A stretch of 64,000 bases of DNA from Sphingomonas sp. (lineage in GTDB: Bacteria > Pseudomonadota > Alphaproteobacteria > Sphingomonadales > Sphingomonadaceae), in NCBI RefSeq assembly GCF_017304635.1, contig NZ_JAFKMA010000001.1, positions 1,356,173-1,420,172 of the forward strand, given 5' to 3'. Positions 62,874-64,000 of the stretch are shown piece by piece. The translations under genes were made by a program, and so were the position numbers. Each line of letters opens with the position of its first letter. Within the stretch, counting starts at the first letter, position 1. Below the pieces are notes generated by a model. The model was not told the origin of the DNA. It did not search any database and was given only the letters and a program-made list of their open reading frames with translations.

Positions 62874-64000
62874 ATGTCAACAAGGGCGGGTGTTCTGGCA
62901 GCGATACTGCTGGTATCAAGCGGTGCGTTGGCACAGAATGGCGATCCACTTGCCGACAAAGTGTACGGGAAATGGGGTGTCGACCTGACCGCGCGCGACC
63001 TGAACGTCAGGCCCGGCGACGATTTCGATGCCTACGCCGACGGCACTTGGGCGAAGAGTGCGGAGATCCCAGCCGACAGCGGGTCCACCGGGCCGTATCT
63101 CGATCTGCGCCGCCTTTCCGAGGCACGGATGCGGGCGATCATCGAAACCAGTCCGCCAACGTCGCAGATCGGGGCGCTCTATCGCAGCTACATGGACACG
63201 GCGACGATCGAAGCGCGCGGCATCGCCCCCCTCGTAGCTGACCTCGCTCCGATCACCGCTGCGAAGGATCGCGACGCGCTGGCGCTAGCGGTCGCCCGGC
63301 CCGGCTTCACGACTGGGCCGGTGACGTTTGACGTTGACGCCGATCCCGCAGATGCCCGGCGCGAGGTGATCGGCGTGATGCAGGGCGGACTGACCTTTCC
63401 CGACCGCGACTATTATCTGCTCGACCGGTTCAAGACGCCTCGCGCCGCATTGCAGCCCTATGTCGAGCGTTCGCTCGCGCTGGCGGGCGACGGCGACGCA
63501 GCGCGCCACGCGGCGGCGGTCGTCAACTTCGAGACGGCGATCGCCAAGGTCAGCTACAGCCGTACCGACAGCGACGATCCGGCCAAGTCGATCAACCCGA
63601 CGACCCTTGGCGCGCTTGCGCAGAATTCGCCGGGACTGCCGTGGTCGGGAATGCTGCGCGTCGCCGGCCTGCCAGCAGGACCGAGGCAGCGGCTGATCGT
63701 CGTGCAGCGCGACGCGCTGACGGGGATTGCCGCTCTTTGGGCATCGACCCCGCTCGACACCCTCAAAGCGTGGGCCAGCTTCCACCTGATCGACAAAGCT
63801 GGCCGCTTCCTGCCGCAACGGTTCACCGACAGCTACGACACGTTCTCCAAAATCGTGCGCGCATCGCGCGGCACGCCGACCCGCGAGCGCCGCGCGATCA
63901 ATCTCGTCGATGACCGGCTCGGCGAACTGATTGGTCGTGAATATGTCCGGCGCTTCTTCGACCCGCAGCGCAAGGCCGCGATGCTGGTTCTGGCGAACAA
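62874..64000 (+). CDS. Second M13-family metallopeptidase, N-terminal part (cut by window edge)
   Basis: 375 codons open to the window end. Signal peptide 1-21 (LLVSSGALAQ). KWGVDLTARDLNVRPGDDF and DAYADGTWAKSAEIPADSG (residues about 33-70) resemble KPGDDFYAYAEGTW of the M13 gene at 53993. FPDRDYYLLDRFKTPRAAL is the mid-domain family segment. The HExxH lies beyond the window. ATG 62874 follows GAGGGGGA. It lacks the linker Tyr/Asn pattern of its neighbour, so it is a paralogue and not a recent duplicate. Codon use is slightly less GC-biased than in the main genes. Confidence 0.85.
   Translation, partial: MSTRAGVLAAILLVSSGALAQNGDPLADKVYGKWGVDLTARDLNVRPGDDFDAYADGTWAKSAEIPADSGSTGPYLDLRRLSEARMRAIIETSPPTSQIGALYRSYMDTATIEARGIAPLVADLAPITAAKDRDALALAVARPGFTTGPVTFDVDADPADARREVIGVMQGGLTFPDRDYYLLDRFKTPRAALQPYVERSLALAGDGDAARHAAAVVNFETAIAKVSYSRTDSDDPAKSINPTTLGALAQNSPGLPWSGMLRVAGLPAGPRQRLIVVQRDALTGIAALWASTPLDTLKAWASFHLIDKAGRFLPQRFTDSYDTFSKIVRASRGTPTRERRAINLVDDRLGELIGREYVRRFFDPQRKAAMLVLAN

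Overview
The window looks like a chromosomal segment of a high-GC alphaproteobacterium, most likely a sphingomonad. The basis is codon use and third-position GC bias, and a set of typical families: SspB-type ClpXP adaptor, ATP12-family protein, TIGR02281-like retropepsin, DapD, a hisB-H-A-F-E-HIT cluster, PaoABC-type aldehyde oxidoreductase and M13/M28 exported peptidases. No rRNA, complete tRNA, CRISPR array or intact insertion sequence was seen.

Layout. 1-13.6 kb: glutaminyl cyclotransferase (cut by the window edge), HAD phosphatase-dapD, a subtilisin-like lipoprotein autotransporter, a flavin monooxygenase, small envelope proteins, fluoride channel FluC with an RluC-type pseudouridine synthase, PaiB-like protein, ATP12, guanylate kinase, fumarase. 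13.6-18.4 kb: sspB diverging from hisB-hisH-hisA-hisF-(small membrane protein)-hisE-HIT. 18.5-25.7 kb: amino-acid permease, adenosine kinase, EI24 protein, queG and a NatAB-type ABC exporter. 25.7-33.1 kb: CYP153-like P450, lipoprotein MsrB, CHAP amidase-like protein, MFS-SDR operon diverging from an acyl-CoA dehydrogenase and a second SDR. 33.1-42.2 kb: retropepsin, malic enzyme (maeB), mutS, glnD, a VOC protein. 42.2-56.7 kb, all minus strand: 5-oxoprolinase with its probable transporter (DUF969/DUF979) and DUF2891, then paoABC-like genes, M28 and M13 peptidases and a PilZ protein.

57.1-61.1 kb is the wreck of an integrative conjugative element: a 17-bp tRNA-Ser 3'-end sequence (probable attachment site), AlpA-like regulator, DUF2274 gene, complete trbI and trbG, the 3' end of trbF, and, on the opposite strand, the 5' end of trbL joined to the C-terminal part of an NmrA-like gene. 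Beyond it lie an Lrp-type regulator, a divergent RhtA-like exporter and a second M13 peptidase running off the window.

The most striking non-coding feature is a dense set of intergenic palindromic repeats (about 17 copies in several sequence families). In the his operon three of these sit directly before hisH, hisA and hisF, and their right arms supply the Shine-Dalgarno sequences. Other leads are the 5-oxoproline gene cluster with uncharacterised partners, the inverted trb junction, and palindromic operators before the P450 and between the Lrp and rhtA genes.
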